A DNA stretch of 64,000 nt from Cordylochernes scorpioides (taxonomy: Eukaryota > Arthropoda > Arachnida > Pseudoscorpiones > Chernetidae). The notes beneath the pieces were generated by a model that saw nothing but the letters and a program-made list of their open reading frames with translations, was not told the origin of the DNA and ran no database searches. The number at the start of each line of letters is the position of its first letter. The first letter of the stretch is position 1. Shown one piece after another: positions 11,228-21,309 of this stretch. A program made the position numbers and the translations under genes. The stretch spans positions 44,893,151 through 44,957,150 of the forward strand of contig CP092879.1 of assembly GCA_030710605.1 (NCBI GenBank), written 5' to 3'.

Positions 11228-12772
11228 ATGAAGATTACAAAAGAAAATTCTTCAAAAAATCAAAAGAATGCAAATTCGCCGGCAGGCGACTTGCATGTAA
11301 ATTTGGCCGCCGCGAGTGGTGACGTCACGGTGCCGCCGACTGCTGCTTTGAACAGCGCTACAACAGCCAGCCCGGCCTCGCTCAACTGGGCCGACAGCGA
11401 GATGGCGGAGGTGGACGACAACGAGGGCTTCATCGTCGTGAAGGGCAAGAAGAGGCGCCTCGGCTCAACTTCACCTGAGCACGCTGCAAGGCAGCCCAAC
11501 AAGCCTGGAGAGCAGCGCAGCTCCCAGCAGCTGAAGCGGCCAACAGGGCCGAGAGCAGTGCCGCCTCAGGAGATCAAGGCGACACGCGTCAACATCGCCG
11601 ACGCCAAGGCGAGGCAGGCCACAACCAACCACGAGAACTACATCTTCGTGGAGCTGTGCCCTGACATCCCGGACTACTCCTACCTCCAGGTAATGGGCAA
11701 CCTGGTCGGAGGGCCCAAAAATATCACTCAATTTAACAGGATGAACGGCCACTACATCGTGGGCCTCGCGAGCAAGAACCTTGCGAAACGTCTGGTGGAG
11801 GAGGGCCTGAACATCGAGGGAACACTCCTCAAGGTCTTCCCCTTCCGCAAGAGGGCCGAAAGGATAATCGTGGCCAATCTCCCCGGCTTTGTAGAGGACG
11901 CCACCATCGTGCAGGCCATGCGTAAATATGGAGACATCACCTCCATCGCCCCCATCATGATCAAAATGGGGGAGTACGCCTTCAGCGACGGCCGCCGGGA
12001 GGCGTTCATCCTGCTCCGCGAAGGCGTAAGGCTGGAGACGCTGCCCACCCGACTGACTATCCAATCCAAGGGAGACACCCTGTCGGCCTTCCTCTCCTTT
12101 GGAATCAAGTGTTCCAAGTGCGGCAAACAGGGCCACCGCAGAGCCAACTGCCCAGCGCTCGCCAGGCAAGGGAACGGCAGCCCCAGGCAAGCAGCGTCTC
12201 CCACTGACGCAAGGCCTCCCCCTCCTCCTCCTCCTCCTCAGCAGCCAAGGAAGCCGGCACCGGCTCCCGCAACACCGGCGTCCCCTGTCCAACCGGCGAC
12301 AACTTCAACCGAGCCTCAGGCGATCCCCTCGGCACACCAGCCAGCCGAACAGATGGATGTCACCCACCCCGCCCCTGCTGCCCACCCTGCTTCCCTGGCT
12401 GCCACGCGGCCCCCCGAGCCTCGCATCTCTCCGCTCGACCACGAGATGTCGGTGGAGGGGCTGACCTCACCTCCATCCACGCCTGCCCGGGGAGAATCCG
12501 CACTCAAACAGCTGCTGAAGCACATCGAGGAGACCCCCACCCTTTCCATCGACTGGCACAAGCTGCCCGGCCTTAACTGCAAGGACGCACAGCAGCTCCT
12601 CACCTCTGAGACCACCATGAAGAGGCTAGCGCCCAGGCTGACAGAAGAACAGGTCGCCACCCTCGACAAGTTGCACGACACCTTCAAGGCCTCGTGCCCA
12701 GACTCCAACTCCACCATCCGCAAGACCCTCCAGAAGACCAGAAAGGTCCTGCGAGGTCTACAGCGCCAATGA
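11228..12772 (+). CDS. ORF1 (Gag-like) of Tx1-like LINE copy 2
   Basis: A nucleic-acid-binding protein of about 514 residues, thought to form the ribonucleoprotein with element RNA. The frame opens at 11108, but the first in-frame ATG is at 11228; homology with copy 3 suggests the original start lay upstream and has been lost. The conserved middle block includes RKRAERIIVANLPGF, then one zinc knuckle (C-S-K-C-G-K-Q-G-H-...-C), then a Pro-rich linker and a charged, helical C-terminus. The stop overlaps the ORF2 start as ATGA (12769-12772), which suggests translation by termination-reinitiation. No break is seen within the frame. Confidence 0.85.
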   Translation: MKITKENSSKNQKNANSPAGDLHVNLAAASGDVTVPPTAALNSATTASPASLNWADSEMAEVDDNEGFIVVKGKKRRLGSTSPEHAARQPNKPGEQRSSQQLKRPTGPRAVPPQEIKATRVNIADAKARQATTNHENYIFVELCPDIPDYSYLQVMGNLVGGPKNITQFNRMNGHYIVGLASKNLAKRLVEEGLNIEGTLLKVFPFRKRAERIIVANLPGFVEDATIVQAMRKYGDITSIAPIMIKMGEYAFSDGRREAFILLREGVRLETLPTRLTIQSKGDTLSAFLSFGIKCSKCGKQGHRRANCPALARQGNGSPRQAASPTDARPPPPPPPPQQPRKPAPAPATPASPVQPATTSTEPQAIPSAHQPAEQMDVTHPAPAAHPASLAATRPPEPRISPLDHEMSVEGLTSPPSTPARGESALKQLLKHIEETPTLSIDWHKLPGLNCKDAQQLLTSETTMKRLAPRLTEEQVATLDKLHDTFKASCPDSNSTIRKTLQKTRKVLRGLQRQ

Positions 12773-15700
12773 ACCACCGCGTCGCCACCATCAACGCGCG
12801 AGGGCTCGCCACTCGGGGGAGGAGCCTTGCCCTTTGTCATCTCCTCAGACAACATCACGTGGACATCGCGTTTGTCCAGGAGACAAACGCATTTCATCTG
12901 GGCAGCGGCCAAGACCTCTGCCTCGGCTACAGCGCTGTTATATTGGCCCATCCCGTAGCCATCTCGGGATCCGGACTCGCCTGCGTCTTCGGACCAGGCG
13001 TCGCCGTGCTAAGACAGCGTATCCTGTGGCCGGGCCACATCGCCGTTCATCTGGCACATGAACCCCGGGAGAGAAACCGGCAACTGGAGCTCCTGGCGGC
13101 GACAGCGGCACAGGAGGAGGAGGGGGCCTGCTGGATCATCGGCGATTTTAATATCAGGGATCGGGGGCCCTCGTCATCATCATCGTCGGATGCCCTCGCC
13201 GCTCTTCTGGACCTGGCCGCGCTGGTCGACGTGGCCACCCAGTTCGACGCCGCCCACCTGCCCACCAGAGTCGCCATGCACGGCGACCAAGTCGAATCCA
13301 ACCGCCTGGACCGGATCCTTGTCCCTGCTGAAGTCCTGGATCGCATGTCCATCTACGCGACCAGCCACTACCACCTCTCGGACCACCGCCTCGTGCTGCT
13401 CCAGGTGAGCCCGCCCACCACCGCCGTCTCCTCCCCCACCCAGCCTCGCTTGGCCGCGATGCTCCGCTCGGGCCTTGCTCTCGAACATCTGGCTGGCTAC
13501 ATCCGGGAGTTGGAGGAAGACGCAGCGCACGATGACGACGACGGGACTTTCTGGGATAGGTGAACCTCCATCAAGGCGGGGCTGCTGGCGGAGGCCAGAT
13601 CCCTGCACGACCCACGCCACGCTGCCAGCGACAGCTACGTCTACAGGGCGAGACGTTACATCGCGGCGCAGCTCGAGGCCTCTTCCATCCGGGCCGACTA
13701 CCCATCGCTGCCGGACCTGACACGCGCCATCCGCCTCCGACGCCCGGTCAGCGTCATCAGGGACGACGATGATAACGTCATCGAGGGCCCCGAGCTTCGG
13801 CGGAGGGCGTTCGCGACCTTCCGGCCCCGCTTCGCCCGTCCCACCACCGATCCAGCTGCGGGAGCTGCCTTCATCGCCAGCAGCGCGCCCACCACCACCT
13901 GCGAGCTGAGTGAGGAGGACCCGCTCCACCGGCCGGACATCAGCCCCAGCGAGATCGCCAACGCCATCGAGCACCTCCCTCGCGGAAAGGCCCCCGGCTG
14001 GGACGGCTTGCCGTGCGAACTCCTCGTCGCCTTCAACGAGGACTTCTTCGCGGAAGCTCTGGCCCGGGTGTTCGCGGCTTCACGGCTCCGCGGTGCCCTA
14101 CCTCCGTCGACGCGGCGCAGCTCCATCTGCCTCGTGCCCAAGGCCCGCGGAGGTCGCGGCCTTGATGGCTACAGGCCCGTCGCGCTGCCCTTGGCCGACT
14201 ACAGGGTCCTGGCCGCCATCCTTCACCGGCGCCTCAAGCCCCACCTGCGGACCCTTGTGCCGGAATGCCAGACCTACGCCGTCCCCGGGAGGTCCCCGTC
14301 ATGGAACATCGCCATGGTGACGGACGCCGTCGAGGAGGCCACCGCCTTGGGCTCGCCGCTGGCTGTCATGGGCGTAGACCTGGAGTACGCCTTTGACTCA
14401 TTGGACCGCGGCTTCCTGGAGTCCCTGTTGATATCCCTCCGCCTCCCGCCGGCCTTCTTGGCATGGATCAACATCTTATACGCCGGGGCGGACTCTACGA
14501 TCCTGGCCGGAGGATTCTATACCACCGCCTTCCCCATCCTCAACGGCCTAAGACAGGGTTGCGCCGTGAGCGCCGCACTCTTCAGTATCGCCACGGGGCC
14601 GCTGCTACGTCGCCTGGAGTTGACCCTCGGCGTGGGCAACGTCACCGCCTACGCCGACGACATCGTCCTCCTGTTCCATCGCGACGAGGACTTCGAGCGG
14701 GTGGCGACCGTCTTCGAAGACTATAAGCAGGCCTCCGGAGTTGGCGTGAACCTCCGGAAGAGCGCTGGCCTCTGGTGCGGCGCCTGGCGCAACCGCGGCG
14801 ACTCCCCTCTCGGCGCCTCCTGGTCGACCACCTCCATCAGGGTCCTCGGGCTCGACATCGCCCCCAGGAGCACCGTCATCCACCGGGAGCAGCATCTCCT
14901 GGCCCTCCTGGAGACTGCATGCCGCAAATGGACGCCCTTCACCCGCGGCCTCTCCCTCGTCGGACGAGCAAGAGCGGCGAACACGCTGGTGGGGTCCACG
15001 ATCCAGCATCACCTTAATGGATACCTCCCATCACCCCCGACCATCGCCAAGCTGCAGGCCCGACTGGCGAGGTTCGTCTGGGGGCCAGACCACACGGCGT
15101 GGCTTCCCGCCAACGTCATGGCGAGGCCGGTCACCATCGGAGGCCTCGGCCTCCACGACCTCGCGACCCAGCTCCAGCTCGCCTGCCTCAAGGGGGTGCA
15201 GGTCGCGCTCCGCGGAGGCAGAAATGCTTTCAGCTGGCTGGTAGAAAGCGGTGAGGCCTGGATCCACCCTCCACCGGACTGCACCCGTCTCCAGCCCCGC
15301 CGTCTACGGCTGCTGAAGCTCTGGGAGGAGGCCTCCAACATCCTGAGCCTCAACCACCGGGCGCTCCCCACGGCTCAGCTGCTGGACCTCCCCATCATCG
15401 GCGGCTGTCGGTTCCTCCGCCCTCCCGACCTCCTGGCCCCCGCCCGCTGGCGTGGAGCCCGAGTCCGGGACCTTCTCGCGGAGGGCCACCTCATCGCCCG
15501 CCCTACGCGCTCCGTCCTGGCTGACGCCGCGACCCTGGGCGCCTTCTGTCGGAGGCTGACCTCCGAGAACGCCGTGGGCTTCGGGGCGGAGTCCACGTCT
15601 TCTTCCAGTTCCTTAGCTGCGGCCGTGGTGCTGCGAGGGACGGCTACGCCGTTCCTCAACGGCCTCACGACCCGCTCGGCCCGACGAGCCCTGGATCGCC

Positions 15701-16185
15701 CGCGCCTCGCCGCCACGCCCATCTCCAGATTCCTGGCGAGATTGACGCCCACCATCAATCCACCATCCAGGATCGACTGGGCCTCGCTGCGGCGCTGCGC
15801 CTATTCGGGTCACGAGGCCGACGCAGCTCTCAAGCTAGCCCTCCACGCCCTGCCCCATCCGGCCCATCCTGCCTCGGTCGGCCCCTCCTGTCCTGCCTGC
15901 GGGTCCATCGACCGCTCCCTCGGCCACCGTTACTGGTGCTGCCGTTCCATCAGGCCTCTCATCAGAGAGACCTTCAACATCATAGGGCGGCCCCCTGACC
16001 TGCAAGCTTGGATCTTCGGCGGGTCCGGCCTTGAGGACGACGCCCTTTCCATCTTGGCGTCGGCAAAGTTGCGAATTTATCGCTACTTTGTACAGGTTGG
16101 GCTCGGAGAAGCGGTGGAGGACCCGCTCATCGCCTGGTCCAGGACCCTCCAGCGCCGAGGTCTCCTACCTTTGTCCCTCTTGTAA
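12769..16185 (+). pseudogene. ORF2 of Tx1-like LINE copy 2: endonuclease-reverse transcriptase
   Basis: 1,139 codons in one frame from ATG 12769 to 16185, interrupted by a single TGA at 13561-13563 where copy 1 has Trp. Endonuclease motifs NARG, QETN, GDFNIRD, RLDRIL and SDHR are present. Compared with copy 1, about 16 residues around the TVINVHLSH strand are missing in frame (near 13044), which probably disables the endonuclease. RT motifs GKAPGWDGLP, VDLEYAFDSLD, GLRQGCAVS and AYADDIVLL are intact. The C-terminal C-X2-C-X8-H-X4-C motif (CPAC...GH...C) is intact. The start overlaps ORF1 by four bases. Confidence 0.87.
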
Positions 16186-16335
16186 ATTTGTATTATATAT
16201 GTATATTTTTCTTCTTTATGTATATATTTTCTTTCTCTCTCTCTCTTTGATATGTAATATTGTCTAGATGACAATAAATATTTTTTAATTGTCAAAAAAA
16301 AAAAAAAAAATTGTCACACACACACACACACACAC

Positions 16336-18405
16336 TCGGCCGTGCGGCACGCATTTGTCGAGCTCCGCCTTTTTCCCACCCTGGCGGGTGTATGGCTACC
16401 GGCGGTACGCCGAGTTTAGCACGGGCTGAAAGCCCATTAAAAGCTGATCAGATGCCTGGAAGGCACGGCTTGAAAGCACACCTCTGTGCAGAGAAATCTG
16501 CAATTTTCGATTCGCAGAGCAATTACTCTAATAATCAAGAAGCATTTGATAAATATGCAAATTCGCCCGCCGGCGGTAAAGATGTAAATCTGGCCGCGCC
16601 GTTCAACTTGGCGGCTAATCCATCTTCCAATGCCGTAGCCCAAGCTCAAAGAAACTGGGCAGACATGACAGAGGATATAAATCCTGAAATTGAGGACAAC
16701 TTTACTCTTGTCCAGAGAAGGAAGAGACGCCGCGGCTCAGCGAATTCGCCTACAGCGAATGCACCATCCTCCAATGTCGGAGGTTCTAGGACCGATCGCC
16801 GACCGCGATCATCCACGGGATGGGCGCCGCGGGCGGAGGAGATTAGGACCACCAGGGCGCATATCGCGGAGGCCAGGGCGCAGCAGGCGTCCTCCTCTGA
16901 GGAGTACTGCGTGTATATCGAACGCAGCCCCGACCTAGAGCCCTTCCACTACCTAAGGGCACTGGACAGAATGGTCGGAGGAACCGGCGGAGTCGTCCAG
17001 GTTTCCAAGGTCAACGGACTCTACCTGCTGGGACTAACCAACAGAGGCCTGGTCGAGCGCCTCATAAGCGAGGGCCTCGAGGTTGAGGGCACACTCCTGA
17101 AAGCATTCCCTTTCCGCAAAAGAGCGGAGAGGATAACAGTTGGAAACCTGCCCTTCTTCGTGGCGGACTCTGTCATCATCAACGCCCTCTCGACATTTGG
17201 GCGTGTTACATCCATCGCGCCCAAACTGATGAAGGCTGGCCCTTACATCTACAATGATGGCCGCCGAGAGGCGTTCATTGCCCTCCACGAAGGAGTGACT
17301 ATCGAAAGGCTTCCTACCCGCCTCGAGATCAAAATAAAAGGCGAGACCTGGCCCGCATACCTGACCTCTGGAATCAGGTGTTCCAGGTGCCACGGTCAAG
17401 GACACCGTAGGGCCATCTGCCCCCTGCTTGCAGGGCTGGCCAACAACACCAGAATGGCCCCACCAACCACTCCTGCCGGCGTCCCACCACCGACCACCCC
17501 TGCACCGCCTCAGCGATCAGCAGCCCAGCCTCCTGCACCGGCATCCTCCGACCCAGCCTCGGAGACTCCCGGCGCTCCTCCTGAGGCCCGAGCTGTAACT
17601 ACATCTACAGCACCTCGGCCATCTCCACCAGTGGCCCCGGCCGTACCTATGGAGAAGGCGCCTTCTGCCCCTCCACCTGTGACCCCTGCTCCGTCCCTGC
17701 AGGCGCCTGAGGGTCCCGTGGGCCCTCGCCCGGCCAATTCACAACATCCAGAGCCGCCTCCCGCTCGGCCGGACTTCATTGCCCCGCGTGGCCCTCTGCC
17801 CGCCCAGAAGACCCTCGGGCCTGCGGCCCCAACACCGGATGTGGAAATGTCCACCACTGAGGAGCCCTCTGCTCCCTCACCAGCCGCAGTTTCAACACCC
17901 CCACTGCCTGCGCCTCGGCCTGCTGGGCCGACACCATCTGCTCCCCACAAAGAGGATCCGACACCGGCTATGACACCTCCGTCCCCACCACCTACCCCGA
18001 TGGAGGAAGACCTGCCGCCGAACTCGGGTGATTGCATCGATAGAATTTTAACAGAGATCATCAGTTCCAAAATCGACGTTGGACCCTTGGTCGATGATGA
18101 AACCTCCTGGACCGACGCCATTGATGCCGTCCTACATCCCCATTCTAGGGCGCCTTTCCTTGCGAGACTCTCGCCCATTTTGAAGAAAAACTACGCTGTC
18201 TTTTTCGAGGCGGCCATCGAGCGCGCTCGGGATTCCCATCCCAGGATCCTCAGCGGGTTGTCCGAGCTCAGGAGGGCCTTGGCTCCCAAGACTAGACGTC
18301 AACGCGGCAAGCGCTAACCTAATGTATATACCCCTCTCTTCTCTCTTTCTCTTTGAGATGTAACATTGTCTAGAAGACAATAAATAATTTTCAATTGTCA
18401 ATTGT

Positions 18406-18406
<1 letters not shown>
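16336..18406 (+). mobile_element. ORF1-only relative of the Tx1-like LINE (half-LINE)
   Basis: A 2,071-bp element begins TCGGCCGTGCGG after (AC)n and ends CAATTGTCAATTGTC before (AC)n, like the two-ORF copies. It contains one long ORF1, then a short 3' UTR that shares the block 'ttgtctaga.gacaataaat' with copy 2. There is no trace of ORF2 between the ORF1 stop and the tail. It lies directly downstream of copy 2 in the same (AC)n tract. Confidence 0.85.
16392..18317 (+). CDS. intact ORF1 of the half-LINE
   Basis: 641 residues from ATG 16392 (MATGGTPSLARAESPL). The longer in-frame extension upstream reads through (AC)n as a THTHT repeat and is not biological. The conserved block at about residues 150-345 matches ORF1 of copies 1 and 2 (RKRAERITVGNLPFF, then NDGRREAFIALHEGV). 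One zinc knuckle, CSRCHGQGHRRAIC, is C-X2-C-X4-H-X4-C. A long Pro/Ala/Ser/Thr-rich, probably disordered region of about 200 residues follows, then a charged C-terminus. No stop or frameshift was seen, in contrast to the two-ORF neighbours. The likely role is binding its own RNA while using ORF2 supplied in trans. Confidence 0.85.
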   Translation: MATGGTPSLARAESPLKADQMPGRHGLKAHLCAEKSAIFDSQSNYSNNQEAFDKYANSPAGGKDVNLAAPFNLAANPSSNAVAQAQRNWADMTEDINPEIEDNFTLVQRRKRRRGSANSPTANAPSSNVGGSRTDRRPRSSTGWAPRAEEIRTTRAHIAEARAQQASSSEEYCVYIERSPDLEPFHYLRALDRMVGGTGGVVQVSKVNGLYLLGLTNRGLVERLISEGLEVEGTLLKAFPFRKRAERITVGNLPFFVADSVIINALSTFGRVTSIAPKLMKAGPYIYNDGRREAFIALHEGVTIERLPTRLEIKIKGETWPAYLTSGIRCSRCHGQGHRRAICPLLAGLANNTRMAPPTTPAGVPPPTTPAPPQRSAAQPPAPASSDPASETPGAPPEARAVTTSTAPRPSPPVAPAVPMEKAPSAPPPVTPAPSLQAPEGPVGPRPANSQHPEPPPARPDFIAPRGPLPAQKTLGPAAPTPDVEMSTTEEPSAPSPAAVSTPPLPAPRPAGPTPSAPHKEDPTPAMTPPSPPPTPMEEDLPPNSGDCIDRILTEIISSKIDVGPLVDDETSWTDAIDAVLHPHSRAPFLARLSPILKKNYAVFFEAAIERARDSHPRILSGLSELRRALAPKTRRQRGKR

Positions 18407-18437
<31 letters not shown>

Positions 18438-18461
18438 TTCATTCATTTTTATATATATAGA

Positions 18462-18789
18462 ATAGTCATTTCTATCTAAACACAAGAAACGCTCTCTTAA
18501 GTGTAATCACATCACAGCGAATCCCCCCCCCCCCAAAAGAATAACAATTTAATATCAAAGTTAACCTCAGAGAGGAATTACAGGGATACGAAAAATGATA
18601 TCTTGATAAGCTCTCTATTCTCATGTGAAAATGGATTTAGACAATCACCCAAAAGCGTTTTTTTTTCACCAGAATTAACCAAATAAATGATATAATAATA
18701 ATTAAAATATTAGACAAATCTTGAAGGACAAAAAGGAATAATTTAAAAGGTTCACAAGCATATTTTGAGTCAGTATTAAATTCTATTAG
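18462..18789. other. unassigned AT-rich flank
   Basis: Lies between the 5' end of Helitron B and the degenerate tandem array. It holds a C10 run near 18525 and no supported gene. Confidence 0.35.
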
Positions 18790-20170
18790 CCTGAACACGA
18801 AACAGTGCATGTCTTTAAAATAGGTTCAATTTTTTCAAATAACAAATAATCTTTCGTATTTAGACTTGATTTTTCAAAACAGAAAATAAATTATTGTAAA
18901 TAACAAATCGAATAAATAAACTAAAACATATATAAAAGAGAATTTACGTCAAAAGTCAAACAAATCAAACGTTGTTAAGGCCCATTGTGTCAGGGACGAA
19001 ACAATGTAAGCCTCTCTCTTTTTTAGGCTCAATTATTTCGATCAAGATGCAAAGCAAACCTAGTTGAGGTTTATTATTTTTCAAGCATGAAAACGCAAAC
19101 CTTTTTCAAGTTGGTTACTTCAAGTATCAAACATTGCAAGTCTTAAATACTTAATCAAGTACTCTGCAAGAAGTTTCTTTTCTAATTTATTATCATTTGC
19201 AAGTTTTCGAGTTAAAAACTCTTTCGAAGACATTTATTCCAAATATATACATTCCAAAATGATTATTTGTAAAAAGCTCTTACGCGCGACTGGACTCGAG
19301 CCTATCAAACTTGCTTTGGACATTGCTTTTATAAATTTACTTCAAATATTCACTGATACTTTGATGCTAAACACTTTGCTGATATCATTACTATTGTGGG
19401 TGAACATGTGCTAATCGTCCATCACCTTGTCTTGTAATATATATTCCAACACGATGATATATAACAAGTCTTGATGAGAATCATTGCTCAAGTACGAAAG
19501 AGGCCAAAGCCTTTAAATGATTTGTCATTTCAATGAAAGCAAATATTCATTATAAGACAATAACATGCCATCTATATATAAAAAATGGAAGCATTAAAGC
19601 ACGAATGTTTCTTTAAATGTTTCATTGTTTCGAGCAAATCTTGATGGATCCTAATATTTCATAGGTGAAACAAATTATATGTTGGCACATTGTTTCAAAA
19701 GAGAAACAAAGAAAATATGATAAAGATTTATTATTTCAAGTTTGAAATAACGCAAAAACGATCCAGAAATATATATTTTCAAGCGTGAAACAAACCGAAT
19801 ATTTAGAAATCAGCTCTTTCATATGTATTGAGCAAACCAAATTAAAATAAAACTTTTGTCGCAAGCGTGAAACAAGCTAAATATTATATGAATCTATTGT
19901 ATCAAGTGTGAAACGAACTAATTATTACAGTAATTCACCCTATCAAGCATGGAACAAATATAATTTTATAGTAATACACTGTATCAAATTTGAAATAAAC
20001 CAAATCTTTCAGGAACTCACTATATCAAGAGTGAAACAAACCAAATCTTAGAGGAACCCATTATTTCAAGCGTTAACAGATCATATCTATTTATAAAAGA
20101 AATACTTTGATTAAAGTGAAAAACAAATAATATTCCTCAATGTTTAAAGCGTGAAATATTATATATTGTA
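18790..20170. repeat. degenerate tandem array, about 41-bp period
   Basis: The motif 'caagcgtgaaacaaaccaaat' variants start at 19863, 19904, 19945, 19986, 20027 and 20068, exactly 41 bp apart. Earlier copies at about 19697, 19738 and 19781 fit the same period approximately. Upstream to about 18.8 kb the units decay but still show 'gaaacaa' and 'caagt' at similar spacing. The array recurs in reverse at 63.54-64.0 kb and continues beyond the window end. Confidence 0.7.
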
Positions 20171-20566
20171 CGAAAATCTTTATTAAAAGAATATAAAACT
20201 AGGAAATTCTGCTCTCGGGGTGAGTATTATTAAAATATTTACAAAAAGTGATTAAATCCCTGAAAATTCTCTCTGCTATTTACAAATTCATAAAGATCTT
20301 TAACATCAGTAATTGTCTGTTGTCTAACGCTATAGAATCTCTTTTCTATGAGAGAAGAGGAAAGATCTAAACTAGACAGACAGACAAAGAATAGCATTAA
20401 TAATTAATAGACCACTCGTTAATTATAGGATGGCCTTCCGTTAAGTGAGGCTGTATGGAAGTTGGCACCTTGCCACTTGTTTATAATAACAAGTAATTGA
20501 GATATCTGCAATTAGAGGACGTTGGAGGGACAACTTTACTTTGAGGTCAGTCATCTTGTATGCGAC

Positions 20567-20606
20567 ATGCGGGAGCTGACTGCTTCGTTGCTTCTCCTCG
20601 TCACTG
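20567..20606 (+). CDS. gene P exon 1: signal peptide
   Basis: ATG at 20567 opens MRELTASLLLLVT and ends one base into a codon at a consensus donor (G|GTGAGT at 20607). A hydrophobic Leu/Val core directly after a charged N-terminus is typical of a signal peptide, so gene P probably encodes a secreted or luminal protein. Joining to the exon at 22619 keeps the frame and places a Cys-rich mature chain directly after the hydrophobic core. The exon is identical in the right arm (63105-63144). No TATA box was identified upstream. Confidence 0.7.
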
Positions 20607-20683
20607 GTGAGTCGGGTGGGGTGAAGTCTTGCTTAGGTTCCCTAGGTTCACCAGCTTTTAAAGTGATCTAGAATATATATATT

Positions 20684-20990
20684 TTTTGCTTATCCCTAAG
20701 TACATGTGGTACAGGCCATGATAATCATGGTGGGTAGAAGTAGGCGACTGCTTTTACTGTAAGTGCACCACATGTCTACACATATGAAAAGCAGTTCGAC
20801 TTTGCACTTACAAATGTGCCAGAGCTTTGTTTGGTTACTTGCACTCGCTGGTGGGGTTAGACTTTTGCAAGGAACGGGGGCTATCGGAGCATTTTTTTTT
20901 AATCAGAAAAAAAGTGCCCAATGCGGGAATCGAACCCGGGTCGTAGCGGTCGAAAACCAACGGTTTAGACCATTCTTTCACCGACCCCCT
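20684..20990 (-). mobile_element. tRNA-derived SINE
   Basis: Read on the minus strand, the element opens with a tRNA-like head (box A-like GGTGGAAGGATGGTC; box B GGGTTCGATTCCCGC), continues with a body of about 220 bp, and ends near 'gggataagcaaaa'. Other copies are at 25226, 30400, 46269, 46868, 52878, 58090 and 62720. Head and body are co-linear in all, which defines one SINE family of about 305 bp. Confidence 0.8.
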
Positions 20991-21049
20991 AGAATATTTT
21001 AAATAGTTTATGTCCATAATTTTCTTAAATACCACTTCTGAGATTCCAC

Positions 21050-21250
21050 CATTCAGTGTAGCATATAAAAGCAGAATGATCCAATACAGTATTAGAGATC
21101 TAAAGAAGCGGTCTGGTAGATTAAAAAAATTGGCGCAATCGCTGGGAGGGTTCACCACTGATGAGCCAAACCCTCACAAAGGACGGTAGAAATTTGATTT
21201 ATGTGTGAAAAAACAATCGCGTTTTGTTGTTTTCATTTGCAATATATGGA
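21050..21250. mobile_element. foldback element, shared-core family
   Basis: Contains the reverse complement of the core (CACTGATGAGCCAA) next to 'gcaatcgctgggaggg'. It includes the 'gcagaatgatccaatacagta' block also seen at 1.8 and 62.6 kb, and ends near 'atggatgacgcg'. It is non-coding. Confidence 0.5.
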
Positions 21251-21309
21251 TGACGCGTTATTTCTTTATATTAAATAGTTTATAATATTGAAAATATCAA
21301 TCCGTGTTT

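Larger units (their letters stand above)
11049..16315 (+). mobile_element. Tx1-like LINE copy 2, nearly intact, in (AC)n
   Basis: A 5,267-bp element with the same 5' start (TCGAGCGTGCGGCC after (AC)n) and AATTGTC-type 3' end before (AC)n as copy 1. The tail has a poly(A) run between two ATTGTC units. ORF1 is open. ORF2 has a single internal stop and a small in-frame deletion. It is the best-preserved two-ORF copy in the window. Confidence 0.88.
10453..18461 (-). mobile_element. Helitron B, filled by two LINEs
   Basis: Same family and orientation as Helitron A, 22 bp away from it. On the minus strand it starts TCTATATATATAAAAATGAA at 18461 and ends in a GC-rich hairpin plus CTAG at 10453-10456. 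Its own sequence is about 0.65 kb. The (AC)n tract near its 5' end holds Tx1-like LINE copy 2 and the ORF1-only element in tandem. Confidence 0.8.

Noticed and set aside
5123-16315. Assignment of the LINEs to the R1 clade (Waldo/Mino type) on target alone
   Set aside because: The (AC)n target fits, but the RT and endonuclease blocks resemble Tx1/L1 more closely. The clade is left as Tx1-like pending a tree.
16311-16391. Upstream extension of the half-LINE ORF1 beginning MSHTHTHTLG
   Set aside because: It translates the (AC)n target and the 5' UTR. The first homologous Met is at 16392.
20763-21158. Short open frames within SINE copies (also at 25168, 30372, 46374, 46951, 52984, 58133)
   Set aside because: They recur wherever the SINE occurs, include the tRNA head and have no protein character.
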